Made by a program: the position numbers and the translations under genes. DNA of 64,000 nt from Tricholoma matsutake (Eukaryota > Basidiomycota > Agaricomycetes > Agaricales > Tricholomataceae): contig AP026541.1 in NCBI GenBank assembly GCA_026075535.2, positions 7,440,001 through 7,504,000 of the forward strand, in the 5' to 3' direction. Below the pieces are notes generated by a model. That model saw only the letters and a program-made list of their open reading frames with translations, was not told the origin of the DNA and did not search any database. Shown here piece after piece: positions 11,852 through 24,478 of this stretch (its first letter is position 1; every line of letters begins with the position of its first letter).

Positions 11852-14161
11852 TTGACTCATCATCGACTATTCCCTTCACCAATATCATTGCCCTCAACAT
11901 CATCTTCTACTTCTTCGTCTTCGTCATCTACATCTTCATTCATCCTTCCAACAACTTTGACTCCTCTACCATCATTCACACAAGTTTTAACTCCTACTCC
12001 TAGAAACATCGCATTCATGACTACGCAAGCAACGATGCCATCTCGTGGTCATTCCACGGCTCTGAAATTCGACCCTACCCAGCTGCAAGAACTTCGCAGA
12101 TACTTTAACGAACTCGAATTGCTTTTCTTGGCATGCAATGTCACGAACTCGGAGGATATGAAGAAGCATGCTTGTTGCTACCTCAATATCGACACTTCCG
12201 AACTCTGGGAATCAATTCCAGAATACGACGCCGGCATTTCGTTCCAGAACTTTCACATCACAATTCACCAACTGTACCCCGGTTCTGAAGACAATTGGAA
12301 ATGGTCGATTTCGGACATGGACAAACTTGTCAGCGAACAACTTCGCATAGGTATTTACAACGCGAGCAATTTGGGATTATACTACTGGTCATTCTATAAC
12401 ATTACAAAGTTTCTATCTACTAAAGGCAGGATTTCCGACGCGGAACAAAGCAGAGCCTTTGTCAGGGGTTTCCAACCAGGCTTATGGGCTAGAATCGCTT
12501 GACAACTTGAACTAAAATTCCCTGATCACTACCCCGATGACCCCTACCCACTTGACGATATTCACGCAGCAGCAAAATTTGTTTTAGTGGGATCTATTGG
12601 CTCAGATTTGACATCACTACTTAGTTCGCATTCTTCAGCACCTTCGGCAATCCCAACAACATCGACATCTTCGCCCCAAATTAAATCAGAAGACCTTATG
12701 GCAATCCTCGAGAAATTTGCAGCCACTCTTGTAACAGCTTTAGCAGGTTCGAAGACCATGAACACTACTTGACCTAACAGCGGATTTCATTCGGAACAGC
12801 TCGAAACATTAGTTTGCATCTTTTGTGGGCTTACAGGACATTTTATTAGCGACTGCTTAGTTTGCCAGTCTTATATCAATGAAGGAAAGTGTAAGAGGAA
12901 CACAGAAGGCAAAATTGTTCTCCCAAATGGTCAATTCACTCCATGAAGCATCCCCGGTCATTTTATCAAGGACAGGATTGACAAATGGACTCGACGAAAC
13001 CCTCCATCTAACCTTACCCCTTTGCTAATGTATAATATCGCACCTTCAACAGTTTCTTTGACACCATCCAAGGGTGTTTACCAAATTAACGACTTATCCA
13101 CAATGGCCAAAGATCGTATCGCACAACTCGAACAAGAGATATATGCTTTGCGAAGTGGTAAACCTTTTACGAGAACTGATTCGAATGTGCCAGCGGCTCC
13201 TACCTCATGGCCCTCGATCCCTGCAATGGTTGAACGATTTGTCCCACAACCACTGGCACCATCGATATCGTCCACAGCAACCAACCCACCTACTTCAAAT
13301 ATGGCACCATCTTCGATCTCTGAGCGATCATCGCAACTGGTAATACATCCCTACAATGGCGCTAAAGAAAACTCATACCTACCTCCTCACGAATGTAACT
13401 TTGCATCGATAGGCAAAGCAAAAGACGGGCCATCATACCATACCCAAGCTCCCATTCAAAAGGACAAAATCACCAAAGATGTCTTCACTCGATTGATGAA
13501 AACACCGATTATCACTCTAACCCCCGAAGAATTACTTTCGCTATTGCCCGAAGTTCATGCAAAATGGAAAGAACAGGTCACTGCGCATCGTACCCAACAA
13601 CCTGAAGGAAATAATGCTACAAATCTCCTTCACGATGACCTATTCATAATTGACGACCCTTATGAAACCTATATTAGCAGTCTTTGCCCTGGAGAAATAC
13701 CCAAACCTTTTATTGCAGCGAAGGAATCGCATTCTATTAGATCGGTTATTATGAACATCAACGGAAGAAATCCAGTCGAAAGCATAGTCGACCTGGGTTC
13801 ATCAATCATCATGATGTCGGAAGAAGTCTGTCATGAACTCGGTCTCGCATATGATCCTTCAATACACATCCCTCTGCAATCGGCTAACAGTGGTATTGAC
13901 CAGAGTCTAGGTTTGGCACGAAACGTACCTTGCGAAGTTGGTAGCATCACTCTCTATATGCAGATACACATCATCTGTGATCCAGCATACGACATTCTGC
14001 TTGGACGACTGTTCGACGTTCTCACAGAGAGTACAGTCAAGAATTGTCGAAACGAAGCACAGACAATATTCAATCCAAACTTGACATGATCCTGCGCTAT
14101 TCTGACTATTCCCCGATCTAATCGATGAAGAAGAGTAGTTCGCGAGGATTTTCGCAACTAG
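11852..14161 (+). pseudogene. N2 gag-protease
   Basis: One frame carries a Ser/Thr-rich N-terminus, a capsid-like helical region (KFDPTQLQELRRYFNEL, LYPGSEDNWKWSISDMD), a zinc knuckle CIFCGLTGHFISDC (CX2CX4HX4C, about 12812), a coiled coil, and a retropepsin-like block VDLGSSIIMM (about 13788) followed by AYDILLGR. The protease site is D-L-G-S here, D-P-G-S in element M, instead of the usual D-S/T-G. Zero-frame stop TAG at 14159. Premature TGA codons lie at 12500, 12771 and 12944. The start is uncertain: the frame is open upstream without a clear ATG. Confidence 0.85.
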
Positions 14162-17100
14162 AGGATAAAATCTTGGAGAATAACCAGTGTGCCCTCATTA
14201 TTTCATTCGACCATTCTAATTCCTCTATAACTATCGAGTACACTGTGATTATTCCCAATATTGACTCCTTGAACTCTTCAAACCCTATTTCCTTTTCTTT
14301 GATCCTTGTGAACTTATATTTAACGGCTAGTCACCAGTATGCAACGTCTTTATTGGGCCCGATGGCCACCTCTATGCACAACTTCGCTCTCATGTCCCCT
14401 CCCCACGTCTCGTCAACCAACTCTATATACCCAACCTTTGCAGCATCGAAGAAGAAATACAAACCAGTTGCACAGAAGGTTTGGCTGGTTATTACTGAAC
14501 TACCCAATCGATTTCGCATCATTCAAACAATCACTGGCGACCCCCTCGAGCAAATGCCAAAACTCAATCCTCACCCCCCATCGTTTGTCCCTTCTCCCCG
14601 ATATACACTCAAATGCAAAGCTATCATTGACAAAAACCATTCCGGCAATTTTCTATGGCCAGAAGAACGAAAGCTTATGCACGATTTTATTTGAAATCAC
14701 GAAACGGGTTTTGCATGGACCGAACAAGAACGAGGAAGCTTCTGCCCCAACTTCTTTCCTCCTATAGAATTCCCTGTTATTCCTCACACTCCATGGGTCA
14801 AACATAATATCCCTATACCTCCTGGTCTGTACGAGCAGATCTGCAGGATGCTAAAAAAGAAGATAGAAGCAGGAGTATATGAGTTGTCGAACTCATCGTA
14901 TCGGTCGCGATGATTTTGCATTGCAAAGAAAGATGTGAAAATCACTTCGAATCATTCACAGTCTTGAGCCTCTTAATTGAGTAATGATACAGCACTCTGG
15001 CATTGTCCCAATTCCAGAGCATCTAGCCAAACAATTTGGTGGACGCGCTTGCGGTGGAATGTTGGACTTATATGTCGCATTCAATGAAAGGAAAGTCGCA
15101 GAATCATCTCGAGATCTAACAACATTTCAGACGCCTTTTGGAGCGCTTTGAATCGTCACTCTACCGATGGGTTGGACGAACTCGGTCCCAATCTTACACG
15201 ACAACGTAACATTTATCCTACAACCCGAAATCCCTCATATCACCATCCCTTACATCGATGACACACCAGTTAAGGGTCCAAAATCAGAGTATCGAACTAT
15301 TGGAGGATCTTACAAGACGATCGCTGATAATCCAGGCATTTGACGCTTCGTTTGGGAGTGTTTCGGGAATCTAAATTGTATAGTCCAACGCATGAAGAAC
15401 CTTTTCGGGTCCGAAACTTTACCTTTGCATTTCCAAAATAATTGTTCTAGGTCATCAATGCAATATTGAAGGTCATATGGCCGATCTCACTTGCATCACA
15501 GCAGTTAGCAAGTGGGGGCCTTGTCGAAGTCTTACCGAAGTCAAGGCATTTCTAGGAACCATTGGAGTTTGTTGTATCTTTATTCAGAACTTTGCTCAAC
15601 ATGCTACAGCTCTAATGCACCTTATGCGAAAAGATGTCCCTTTCAATTTTGGACTGAAACAAATTGCAGCACAGGAAGACCTGAAGCAAGCATTGGTCAA
15701 TTCCCCAGCAATTCGCGCTATCGACTATTCATCCGACGCCCCAGTTATCCTATCCGTCGATACCTCATACATCACTATTGGCTTCTTCCTCGTGCAATGC
15801 GATCCCGACAACCTTCGAAAGCGATATTACAGTCGATTCGGATCGATCACGCTTAACGACCGCAAATCCCAGTTTTTGCAAGCGAAACTCAAACTCTACG
15901 GTCTATATTGCGCTCTTGGAGCACTTCAATTGTACCTAATAGGGGTCTGGAACCTCATTGTCGAAGTCAACGCAAGGTATATCAAAGGCATGCTCTCAAA
16001 CCCTGATATCGCACCTAGTGCTAGCATAAATCGATGGATTGTCTCGATCATTACTTTTCATTTCATGTTGGTTCATGTCGCAGGTACACATCATGGTCCA
16101 GACGGACTTTTGAGATGTCCTCCACAAGATGAAGATGATCAGTGCGATAACGAAAACGATTTTGGAGACTGGATCAACCGTCTTCATGGTTTTGTACACC
16201 AAATCAATCCCATTACGACTCGACCTTTCACTTCCTATCAAGTTTTGACACTCTCCCTCTCTTCAGATCTCAGTAAGGGGGAGGATCCAACCTATGATGA
16301 TGTCCCATGAATGAACAATGCGAAAAGGGAAGACGAAGAATTAATTCGTGTTTGAAAATGGTTAGAGGATTTGGTATGACCTCCAGATTTATCAGATTCC
16401 AAATATGCTACCTTCATTTGATATTGCACCAATTTCTTCTTAGATTGCAGCAAACTTTGGAGGAAAGACTCGCACGGAGCTCACAAAATCATTCCAATTT
16501 CCGAACGTCATCTCGAAGTCATTTGTGCAGCTCATGACAATATTGGACACAAAATGGTCTTTGTGATGAAAGCCGTTATTTCCCTACGATTTTGGTGGCC
16601 TAACATGAAAGCAGACATCACATGGTATATTCACACTTGCCACCTATGCCAGGTACGACAAACTCGAAATCTCCTTATTCCACCTACCGTCGCCACACCC
16701 GCACCTTTATTTGGCAAAGTCTACATCAATACCATGCAAATGCCTCCCTTGAGCGGATTCAAGTATATCGTACAAGGCCGATGTTCACTAATGACTTATC
16801 CCAAGTGGCAAAACCTTTGACAAGAAAATGCGATGACCCTCGGGGACTGGATCTTCGAAGATATCATTTGTAGATGGGGTTTGCTATATAAAATTGTGAG
16901 CGATAACGGATCAGCATTCATTGCAGCATTGGAGTACCTTTCGAAACAATATCATATTAACCACATTTGAATTAGTGGCTACAACTCTCGTGTGAATGGA
17001 ATCGTCGAACGAGCTCATTTCGATATTCGACAATCGTTATTCAAAGCAGTCGATGGAGATCAGAGCAAATGGTTGGCTGGAGCACACTCAGTGTTCTGGG

Positions 17101-17699
17101 CAGAACGAGTTATGGTTCATAGACGCATGGGTTGCTCTCCTTACTTTGCAATTACAGGATCACACCCCCTAATCCCGCTCGACATTTCCGAAGCAACATA
17201 CTTGCAACCCCCGCCCAATTCTATCTTATCGACAACCAATCTCATCGCTCGAAGAGCAATCGCCCTACAGAAACGCTCAGCCAACCTCGAAATTCTCTAT
17301 TCGAAAGTCTATACTGCTCGACTTGAAGCCGCAAAACATTTTGAAGTCGTTCACAAATGAACGATGCACGACTACAACTTCGAAAAAGGCGACCTAGTCC
17401 TACTTTGCAACACACAAATCGAGAAATCCCTCAATTGCAAGATGCGACCTCGATATTTAGGCCCGCTGATCGTCATCAATCAAAACTATGGAGGAGCTTA
17501 CATCATCTGTGAACTCGATGGATCAGTATTTCATCAACCAGTCACAGCCTTCCGACTCCTTCCCTATTTTGCACAAAAAGCAATTCCCCTACTGCCGAAC
17601 TTCCTCGATATCGGCTCTGAAAGACTCGAAAAACTTCGAAACACGTCGAACATTGACAAAGATATTCCCGAAGACCTTCCGGACTTTGAAGATGAATAA
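14125..17699 (+). pseudogene. N2 reverse transcriptase, RNase H, integrase
   Basis: Continues pol in the -1 frame relative to gag-protease. Visible blocks: KKKYKPVAQKV (about 14450), PWVKHNIPIPPG (about 14795), RT palm CGGMLDLYVAFNER, the catalytic loop YIDDTPVKG (about 15250), RNase H, the linker with the internal polypurine tract, the integrase zinc finger ending CHLC, core SDNGSAF and NGIVE (34 residues between the last D and E), and a GPY/F-like block YLGPLIVI. Ends at 17699. Stops and one frame change around 15000-15480 show it is dead. No chromodomain. Confidence 0.88.
16271..16286 (+). other. Internal polypurine tract inside N2 pol
   Basis: CAGTAAGGGGGAGGAT, identical to the tract at 19390-19404 before the 3' LTR. 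Kept in N1 and N6 at the same pol position. Confidence 0.75.
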
Positions 17700-17953
17700 T
17701 TATCCCCTTTCTTTGTTTGTGATTGCTTTCCTATGACCTCGATTTCTTTTAGTGTACAATACAAGTCACGATATCGCACTATAGCATGGTCGTGCAAACT
17801 CCAAAAGGGTTTTTTGGCCATGATGATTTACTGAGCCTTTCCCTTATTCCTTTTTTTTCTTTTCTTCTTTCTTTTCCTTCTTACTTTTCTTATCGTTCCT
17901 TTTGAGACTCACAAAAAATCTAAGCTATAAAACAGAAAGAACGACATAATCTA

Positions 17954-19254
17954 CTACTCTTCCAACATCTCTTCCACCACTTCTATTTGCCTGCACAAAA
18001 CTTCCATCTCGACCTTCAACTCCGCCAACCTCGTCGCCAGATATCGATGACGAGTCATGATCTCCTCATTGACATCCTCACCCTCTTCGAAACTATGCGA
18101 TGCTTTTGCTTTGGCCTTTCCCTTTCCCTTCAACAACCTCTTTTTCTCCTTCAATGGTTTCGAAGGGCCTGCGACCGGTTTGATGTCAGTGATGGGACCC
18201 ACGACATGAATTCAAGGTACTTTCGATCCGAACATAGGTTAGCATACACTATGAGATTATATCGAATGAATTTCGTACCTGGTTTTGGGTGCGAATCCGG
18301 TTTCGCAACCCCAAATCATCTCGCTTCACCTTTGCGAAGTCCCCGCCTCGAGACCCCTTGCCAGTAGCAACCCTGCACTGCCTGAGTGCACTTCGTGCAC
18401 TTTGGGGCTCCCTCCTTGACAATGCATGACAGCTGGGATATCATTCTAGCACATTGATCGCACTACAACATTGATTAGCAGCCTGAAAACCCTTTGAAAA
18501 CAAAGCGAAAACTCACCGGGCCTTCGAAGTTGAGGAGTCCGCCCTCAGCGAACCTCCTCTGCTTGCTCTCTACCCCTTCCTCGATGATCTCGTCTTCATC
18601 ATCCTCGCCTCCCTCGATCTCCACTACCTTACACTTCCCAATCCTGATTATCGGCAATCCTCCCAAATATTCTTCCTCATCCTCCTCTCCAGCCTCTAGC
18701 CTCTCAATCGCTTGCACCTCCATTGTGAGCTCTGCATTTCATCGCTGCAGTTCTTCCTTTGACAAAGTTTTAGCATGAAACTCAGCAAGGGCTGCGTTTC
18801 GAGCGTCTACTAACACCCCCCTCCAAGCCTCAATCTTCACCTTCTTCGCATCTTCCTCTGCCCTGCGAGCCTCCTCCTCCTCCTCCCAAACCCATCTCGC
18901 TTCCTCTTCCCTTCGCTCTCACTCTACCTGCTCACTCAGATCTGCAAATAAAAAGTCTCCCACCCACAAAAGCCATTTGCGTCGAGCCATTGGTTTGAAA
19001 AGCTCGAAAACCTCATCGACGACCTGTTGCACAGTCGAGTCGCATTCCTCACCCAAATCATCCGCCAATTCATCGTATTCCACCTGAACATATCACGTTA
19101 GAATCTGAATATTGAATGGGAATCGGAAACTTACCATCTTCTCACAAAAACCTTTCCCCCACACTTTGAAGTCGAGGTCTTCAGCAACACCACGATTGGA
19201 CATCGATTTGGCGTATTCGAGGATTTCGGTGTTGAGTTCAGTGAGAAGAGACAT
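17954..19254 (-). pseudogene. N2 antisense accessory gene with Zn2Cys6-like cluster
   Basis: Best-preserved plus-element copy. Start at 19254 (MSLLTELNTEILEYAKSM). Exon 1 ends near 19136; exon 2 holds VEYDELADDLGEE, a charged helix and an acidic region; an intron near 18516-18464 precedes the cysteine exon. The cluster is CDQCARMISQLSC then IVKEGAPKCTKC and TQAVQGC: CX2CX8CX8CX2CX6C. The final exon carries AGPSKPLKEKKRLLKGKGK and a coiled coil ending EVVEEMLEE at 17954. The spacing resembles fungal Zn2Cys6 transcription factors but with eight instead of six residues in the first loop. Some TGA stops, for example in the helix region. Role unknown. Confidence 0.8.
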
Positions 19255-19366
19255 GATGAAAAATAGTGTTGAAGGTTTGGAGAGGTGACAAAGAAGAACA
19301 AGAGGTTTTTCGAGTTTTGTTTACAATTTCAACACGATCATGCATTTTGCATGTGACTCCGATCGG

Positions 19367-19403
19367 CTGACTGGGACAGTCAGGATTTCAGTAAGGGGGA
19401 GGA
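19367..19403 (+). other. N2 hairpin plus polypurine tract
   Basis: CTGACTGGGACAGTCAG makes a perfect 6-bp stem with loop GGGAC, then AGTAAGGGGGAGGA runs into the 3' LTR start at 19404. Confidence 0.88.
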
Positions 19404-20513
19404 TGATAGGTCCACTGTGTGCTCTAAACTCTGGGACCGTCTCCAGAGGCATCAAAACATCAAAATGCACGCTCCCAACCCCTACAAACCCCACGACACC
19501 ACTCCGAAACTATTTCGATCAACTTTGAACGACTTCAAACAATATCGCAGCACTTCAAATGCCTTCGGCTGCTGTACACCAATCACACTGCCCTTTGGAT
19601 ATATGCAGCACACCTTGTAAGAGTTAGTGCGTCGCATATCGAGCACCACTGGACACGAGGAGATACAACGACAGGATTTTAGGACACAATTGTGGCACTT
19701 TGACACCTTGATGATATATTAGATCAATGGGGACAGGTACCAGTGATAAATCATGTCTCTAGATGTTTCCCTTCTTATCATCTTTCATTTATCCTATGAT
19801 TTGCAAAGATTCTCTATTGTTTTATATCTTGCCTCATGTATTCCTCATGTTTTATTTCCTTTTTAGTATCACTTCTCCCAAACATATATAGCCTTATACT
19901 AGCTACTTAGAAGAACAGAACACATCGTCCTCTCACACCAATTGTCTGATTTAAGAGCTATTCTCTTGAGTCCAAGCATCTCGACTTAGTCTCAAAATTC
20001 AGTGTTTTACGCCGAATTTCCTCAAACTCCTCGTACTAGCTTCTCAAAACTATCACATATTGTCTATCCTCTCTAGACACCTTTCTATGTCCTCATAGTC
20101 TATCCTCAGTCACCGTCAAAGGTGTCTTCGTCTTCTATAAAAACCTTCAAACTTCTTCAAACTTCATCGCACCTCTTTGCACCTCATCGCACTTCTTCGA
20201 ACCTCATCACACCTCATCGCACCTCTTCGAATACTTGTTGAACTTCATTAAATTTCCCTCAAACGTTATCGCAGCACTTTGTATGCCCTCGATTATTATC
20301 GAACTTCTCTCAAACATCATCGCAGCACTTCAAATACTTTCGAGCCTCATCGCACCTCATCGCACCTCATCGCACACCCTTTAGAGTCGTTTTCATACCC
20401 CTGGTTTACAGCAGTGATATTTAGTACCACCTTGCAACCTTCCTCTAACTAGCATTATACCATTTGAGCCCTTATTGTGGGTTTTGTTTGGGTTTCCTGG
20501 TCGAGTATCATCA
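19404..20513 (+). repeat. N2 3' LTR
   Basis: 1110 bp partner of 10555-11684, ending GAGTATCATCA. Followed by GTGT, the right target duplication, and then by the rest of the N1 LTR. Confidence 0.95.
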
Positions 20514-21258
20514 GTGTCACATATCAAGCACCACTGGACATGAGGAGACACAACGATGGGATTTTAGGATGCAATTGTGGTGCTTTGATGTCTTGATGAT
20601 ATATTGGATCAATAGGACAGGTACCCGTAATAAATCATGACTCTATATGTTTCCCTTCTCATCATCTTTCATTTATTTTATGATTTGCAAAGTTCTTTAT
20701 TGTTTTATATCTTGCCTCATGTATTCCTCATGTTTTATTTCCTTTTAAGTACCATCTCTTCCAAACATATATAGCATTGTACTAGCTACTTAGAATGACA
20801 GAATAGATCGCCCTCTCACACCAATTGTCTGATTTAAGAGCAATTCTCTTGAGTCCAAGCCTCTCAACTTAGTCTTGAAGTTCAGTGTTTTATGCCAAAC
20901 ATCTTCAAACTTCTCATACTAGCTTTTTGAAACCATTGTCTATTGTCTATCTCCTCTCAAAGCCTTTCTACATCCTTATAGTCTATCCTCAGCCTTTGTT
21001 GAAATTGTCCTTGTCCTCTATAAGCCCTTAGAACTTCTTCAAACATCTTCAAACATCTTCAAACCTCTTCAAACTTTCCTCGAACATCATCGCAGCACTT
21101 CGTACACTCTCAAACCTCATTGAACATTATTGGACCCTCTCTAAAGTTGTTTCCCTAACCTTGGGTAACAGCGGTGATATTTAATACCTCTAACTAGCAT
21201 TATACCATTTGAGGCCTTATTGTGGGTTTTGTTTGGGTTTCCTGGTCAAGAATCATCA
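20514..21258 (+). repeat. N1 3' LTR, right part
   Basis: Resumes the N1 LTR at GTGTCACATATCAAGC and ends AATCATCA. It is more diverged from the N2 LTRs than these are from each other, as expected for the older host copy. Confidence 0.92.
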
Positions 21259-23009
21259 CTGGTTCAAGACTACAGAAGGCTCAATGACATCATGGTCAAA
21301 AATTGCTACCCATTACCTCTCATCTCCAAACTTGTGAACCAGCTCCATGGAGCCCGATACTTCACCAAGCTCGACGTCTGTTGGGGTTACAATGTGAGGA
21401 TAAAGGAGGGAGATGAGTGGAAGGCAGCCTTTCATACCAACCATGGTCTTTTTGAACTGCTTGTCATGTTCTTTGGGCTTACTAATAGTCCTGCCACCTT
21501 TCAGACCATGATGAATGACATCTTCCATGACCACATCCTTGAAGGCATTGTTTGTATCTATCTCGATGACATCCTCATCTTCACTTGCACAGTTGAAGAG
21601 CATCGTCACACCACACACCTTGTCCTGGAATGACTTCGACAGTACAAACTCTATCTTCATCATGACAAGTGCAAGTTTGAGAAGATTAAGATTGGGTACC
21701 TCAGCCTGATTTTCTCGGAGGGTCAGGTGGAGATGGATCCTATCAAGGTGAATGGGGTCACAGCTTGGCCAACACCCACAAACAAGAAAGAGGTGCAGTC
21801 TTTCCTGGGCTTCATCAATTTCTATTGGCATTTTATCAAGGATTTCTCACATCATGCATGACCACTGTTTGACTTGACAGGAAAGGAGGCATGGAGGTGG
21901 GATAATGCACAACAGGAGGCATTCGAAAAGCTTAAGGAGATGGTCACTTCTGATCCCATTCTTACCATTTGTGCCTATTTTGTGTAAAAGCCAACAGTTC
22001 TGACTTTGCAATGGGCGCCGTGTTGTCTCAGCAGTCTTCAGAGGACCTGAAGTGGCATCCTGTTGTGTTCTACTCCAAAAGCCTTAGTGCTGTGGAGTGA
22101 AACTATGAGATCCATGACAAGGAGATGTTGGCAATAATGCTCGCACTTGAGGAATGGTGACACTTTCTCAAGGGTGCCCAACACAAGGTGGAAATTTGGA
22201 TCAATCACAAGAATCTCGAGTACTTTATGACAGCCAAGAAATTGAACCATTGTCAAGCTTGTTGGTCCCTATATCTATCCAGATTTGACTTCTCCTTGCA
22301 CCACCGTCCGGGTCACAGCATGGGGATGGCAGCAATGACAATCAAGACATTGTGTTGTTGCAGCCAGACCTGTTCACCATCCAGGCATTGGAAGGCATCA
22401 CACCCCAGGGCAAGGAGCGGGACATCCTATGCAATGTTCATCATGCAAACTGTAGCAGTTTACATGAGGATGTTGGTGCCCAAGCTGTTAAAGAACTGAG
22501 GAAGGGATCCACCCTTTCCTTGCATGTGGCAGAGTGGGCTGAAAGGGAGGACTTCTTGTATTTCAGGGATCACATCTATGTCCCCAATGACCCAGACCTT
22601 CACTGGCACATCATATCCCAATACCATGACTCACAGATTGCTGGTCATCCTGGACACTGGAAGACCTTGGAGCTCACCTCACAGAATTATTGGTGGCCAC
22701 AAATGTCATGGCTCATTGGTCAGTATTGTTGTACTTGTGACCTTTGTTTACACACCAGGATTCCTCATTGCCAACCCATTGGCAAGCTACACCCTCTTCC
22801 TGTTCCAGAGAGTTGTCAGTGTCAACTTTGTGGTGGAGTTGCCAGAGTCGAATGGGTTTGATATGGTGATGTGCACAGTTGATTCAGTGGGGAAATGTGC
22901 TCACTTCATTCCCACTCACACCATTGTCATCACCCTGGGTGCTGCCCAACTCTATCTCCACCATGTGTGGAAATTACATGGACTTCCTGGCACTTTCCTT
23001 TCTGACCAT
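21259..23009 (+). pseudogene. B pol part 1: RT, RNase H, integrase N-terminus
   Basis: RT blocks [32 protein letters not shown] and the active-site YLDDILIF (about 21556) are clear, followed by RNase H and the integrase zinc-finger region (QNYWWPQMS, then C..CDLC about 22735) and the first catalytic block VNFVVELPES. Stops occur at 21633 and 21860, among others. The frame stops at 23009, where solo LTR N3 splits the second catalytic motif. Confidence 0.88.
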
Positions 23010-24478
23010 TGATAGGTCCACCTTGTCGTTCAAGCTCGGAAAACACATCTACAATCGTTGTCGAAGCTCTATGAACCCATGCAATCGTTGTCGAAGCTCT
23101 ACGAGCACATACGAACCCTTCCGAAGCTCTACAAACCCCTCCAAAGCTCTACAAACCTCTATGAACCTCTACAAAGTCACGAGAATGCTTCAAAATCCTT
23201 CGCAACACTTCGAAATTCTTTGTATGCCTTCAGCCACCATAATACAATTCCCCCGACCTTTGTACAGCTCAGGATAGACACTTGGAGCATTGTCGACGAG
23301 CTCCGAACCAGTATTGAGCAATATCGCAGCAATATCAGCCTTCGAACAAGTCTGATATTTCCTCGACCAACTTCAAAAATCATCAAACATCGCAAATTGA
23401 CATCGGACACTATATTGCCATCCGAATAATCATCGCACACATGCCAGACGTATTCCCTACCATTGTCAAACAATATCGCACCAATATCGGGCCACGAACG
23501 AAGTCCAAAGAATCTTTGAAAATCTTCGAAAAACATCGAACCTCGAAAAACATCGTCGGACACAGTATTTCCTGTTCGAACGATCTTCGGATGCATGCTG
23601 GACACATGGGACACTATATCGCGTATATCGAACACATTTCGACCGCATGTGCATGCATACAATCCGCTCGAAGCAGTTTCCGATCTTTTATTCAATTTAT
23701 AACAAGGACAGTCCAGTTTTAGCTATTTTTTCTTATTATTTCTTCATCATGTGTTATATTCACCCCTTCTAGGCTCGCTTTATTGTTCTGATATACTTAT
23801 ATTGTCTTTTGCCTCGAGTTTTCCACATGTTTGCCTCATGTTCTCTAGCCTTTTTAGGTACTTTCTTTATTTTATATAAAAAGATGTACTAGATACAAAG
23901 AAAAACAAGAAAGTCGTCGTCTTCCTCCCAAATCACAGTGATTTGAGAGTACAGTTTAGTCTTATTCAGTCCGAAGTTTGGTGTTTTATGCTAAACTTCC
24001 TTGAAATTCCTTGAAATTCCTCGCATTACGCTATTTTCACTCTTGCTTCCCTTGATTAGCCTTTTTGTCACTTCTACTACTCGTCTAGTCCCCCGATGTT
24101 GCGTCTGAACATATCTGTGCACTCGAAATTCCTTGAAACTTCTTTGAAAAATATCATGACATCTTGAAAAGCATCGCGACCTCTCGAAAATCATCGCAAA
24201 GTCTCGAAAATCATCACAAAGTCTCAAAAATCATCACAAAGTCTCGAAAATCATCGCAAAGTCTTGCAAATCATCGCAACCCCTTGAAAATCATCGCAAA
24301 GTCTCGAAACACATTCTTTTAGCCTTGAACTGCTTCGACAAGCAGTTGTTTTATGACTATTTGACGGTCGGTCTGACAGGTGACATCTAGAGGGCCTCAC
24401 AACCTTCCTCTGACTCGTGTTATACCATCTGAAGCCATTTTGTGGGTTTTGTTTGGGTTTCTGGGTTGAGTATCATCA
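23010..24478 (+). repeat. Solo LTR N3
   Basis: 1469 bp, TGATAGGTCCACC...TATCATCA, with no internal region. Flanks CCAT (23006-23009) and CTGT (24479-24482) both derive from CCGT; removing the LTR restores the integrase motif SDRGPQF. It carries a 20-bp tandem array and a run of GAAGCTCTACGAACC-like repeats (about 23060-23170). Confidence 0.93.
24160..24312 (+). repeat. 20-bp tandem array in LTR N3
   Basis: About seven units of TCGAAAATCATCGCAAAGTC, varying mostly at CG (CG against CA or TG). No unique spacers, so it is a minisatellite. The inverted, shorter form is seen in N4 (about 35160-35270) and N5 (about 36950-37060). Confidence 0.85.

Larger units (their letters stand above)
10555..20513 (+). 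mobile_element. Gypsy element N2, near full length
   Basis: A 9.96-kb Ty3/gypsy copy with both LTRs, primer site, gag-protease, RT-RNase H-integrase, antisense accessory gene and polypurine tract. It is inserted in the 3' LTR of N1 with flanks GCAT and GTGT, both derivable from the empty-site sequence GCGT by one CpG transition. Coding regions contain many stops, mostly TGA for CGA, and an indel between RT and RNase H, so it is inactive. Confidence 0.93.
6645..21258 (+). mobile_element. Gypsy element N1, 5'-truncated, interrupted by N2
   Basis: A Ty3/gypsy copy that has lost its 5' LTR, gag, protease and most of RT. It begins abruptly in RNase H (matching N2 from about 15785) and continues through integrase, the antisense accessory gene, the hairpin-polypurine tract and the 3' LTR. 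That LTR is split by N2: 10286-10554 and 20514-21258. The right flank CTGG lies in the RT of element B. Because B also lacks everything 5' of this point, one deletion ending near 6645 could have removed the left parts of both B and N1. Confidence 0.85.

Noticed and set aside
14085..14161. Programmed -1 slippery heptamer at the protease-RT overlap
   Set aside because: No X XXY YYZ heptamer in the right register is visible in N2 or N6; only the frame relation is reported.
24160..24312. Direct-repeat array resembling CRISPR
   Set aside because: Units are head to tail without unique spacers, lie inside an LTR, and the genome is eukaryotic.
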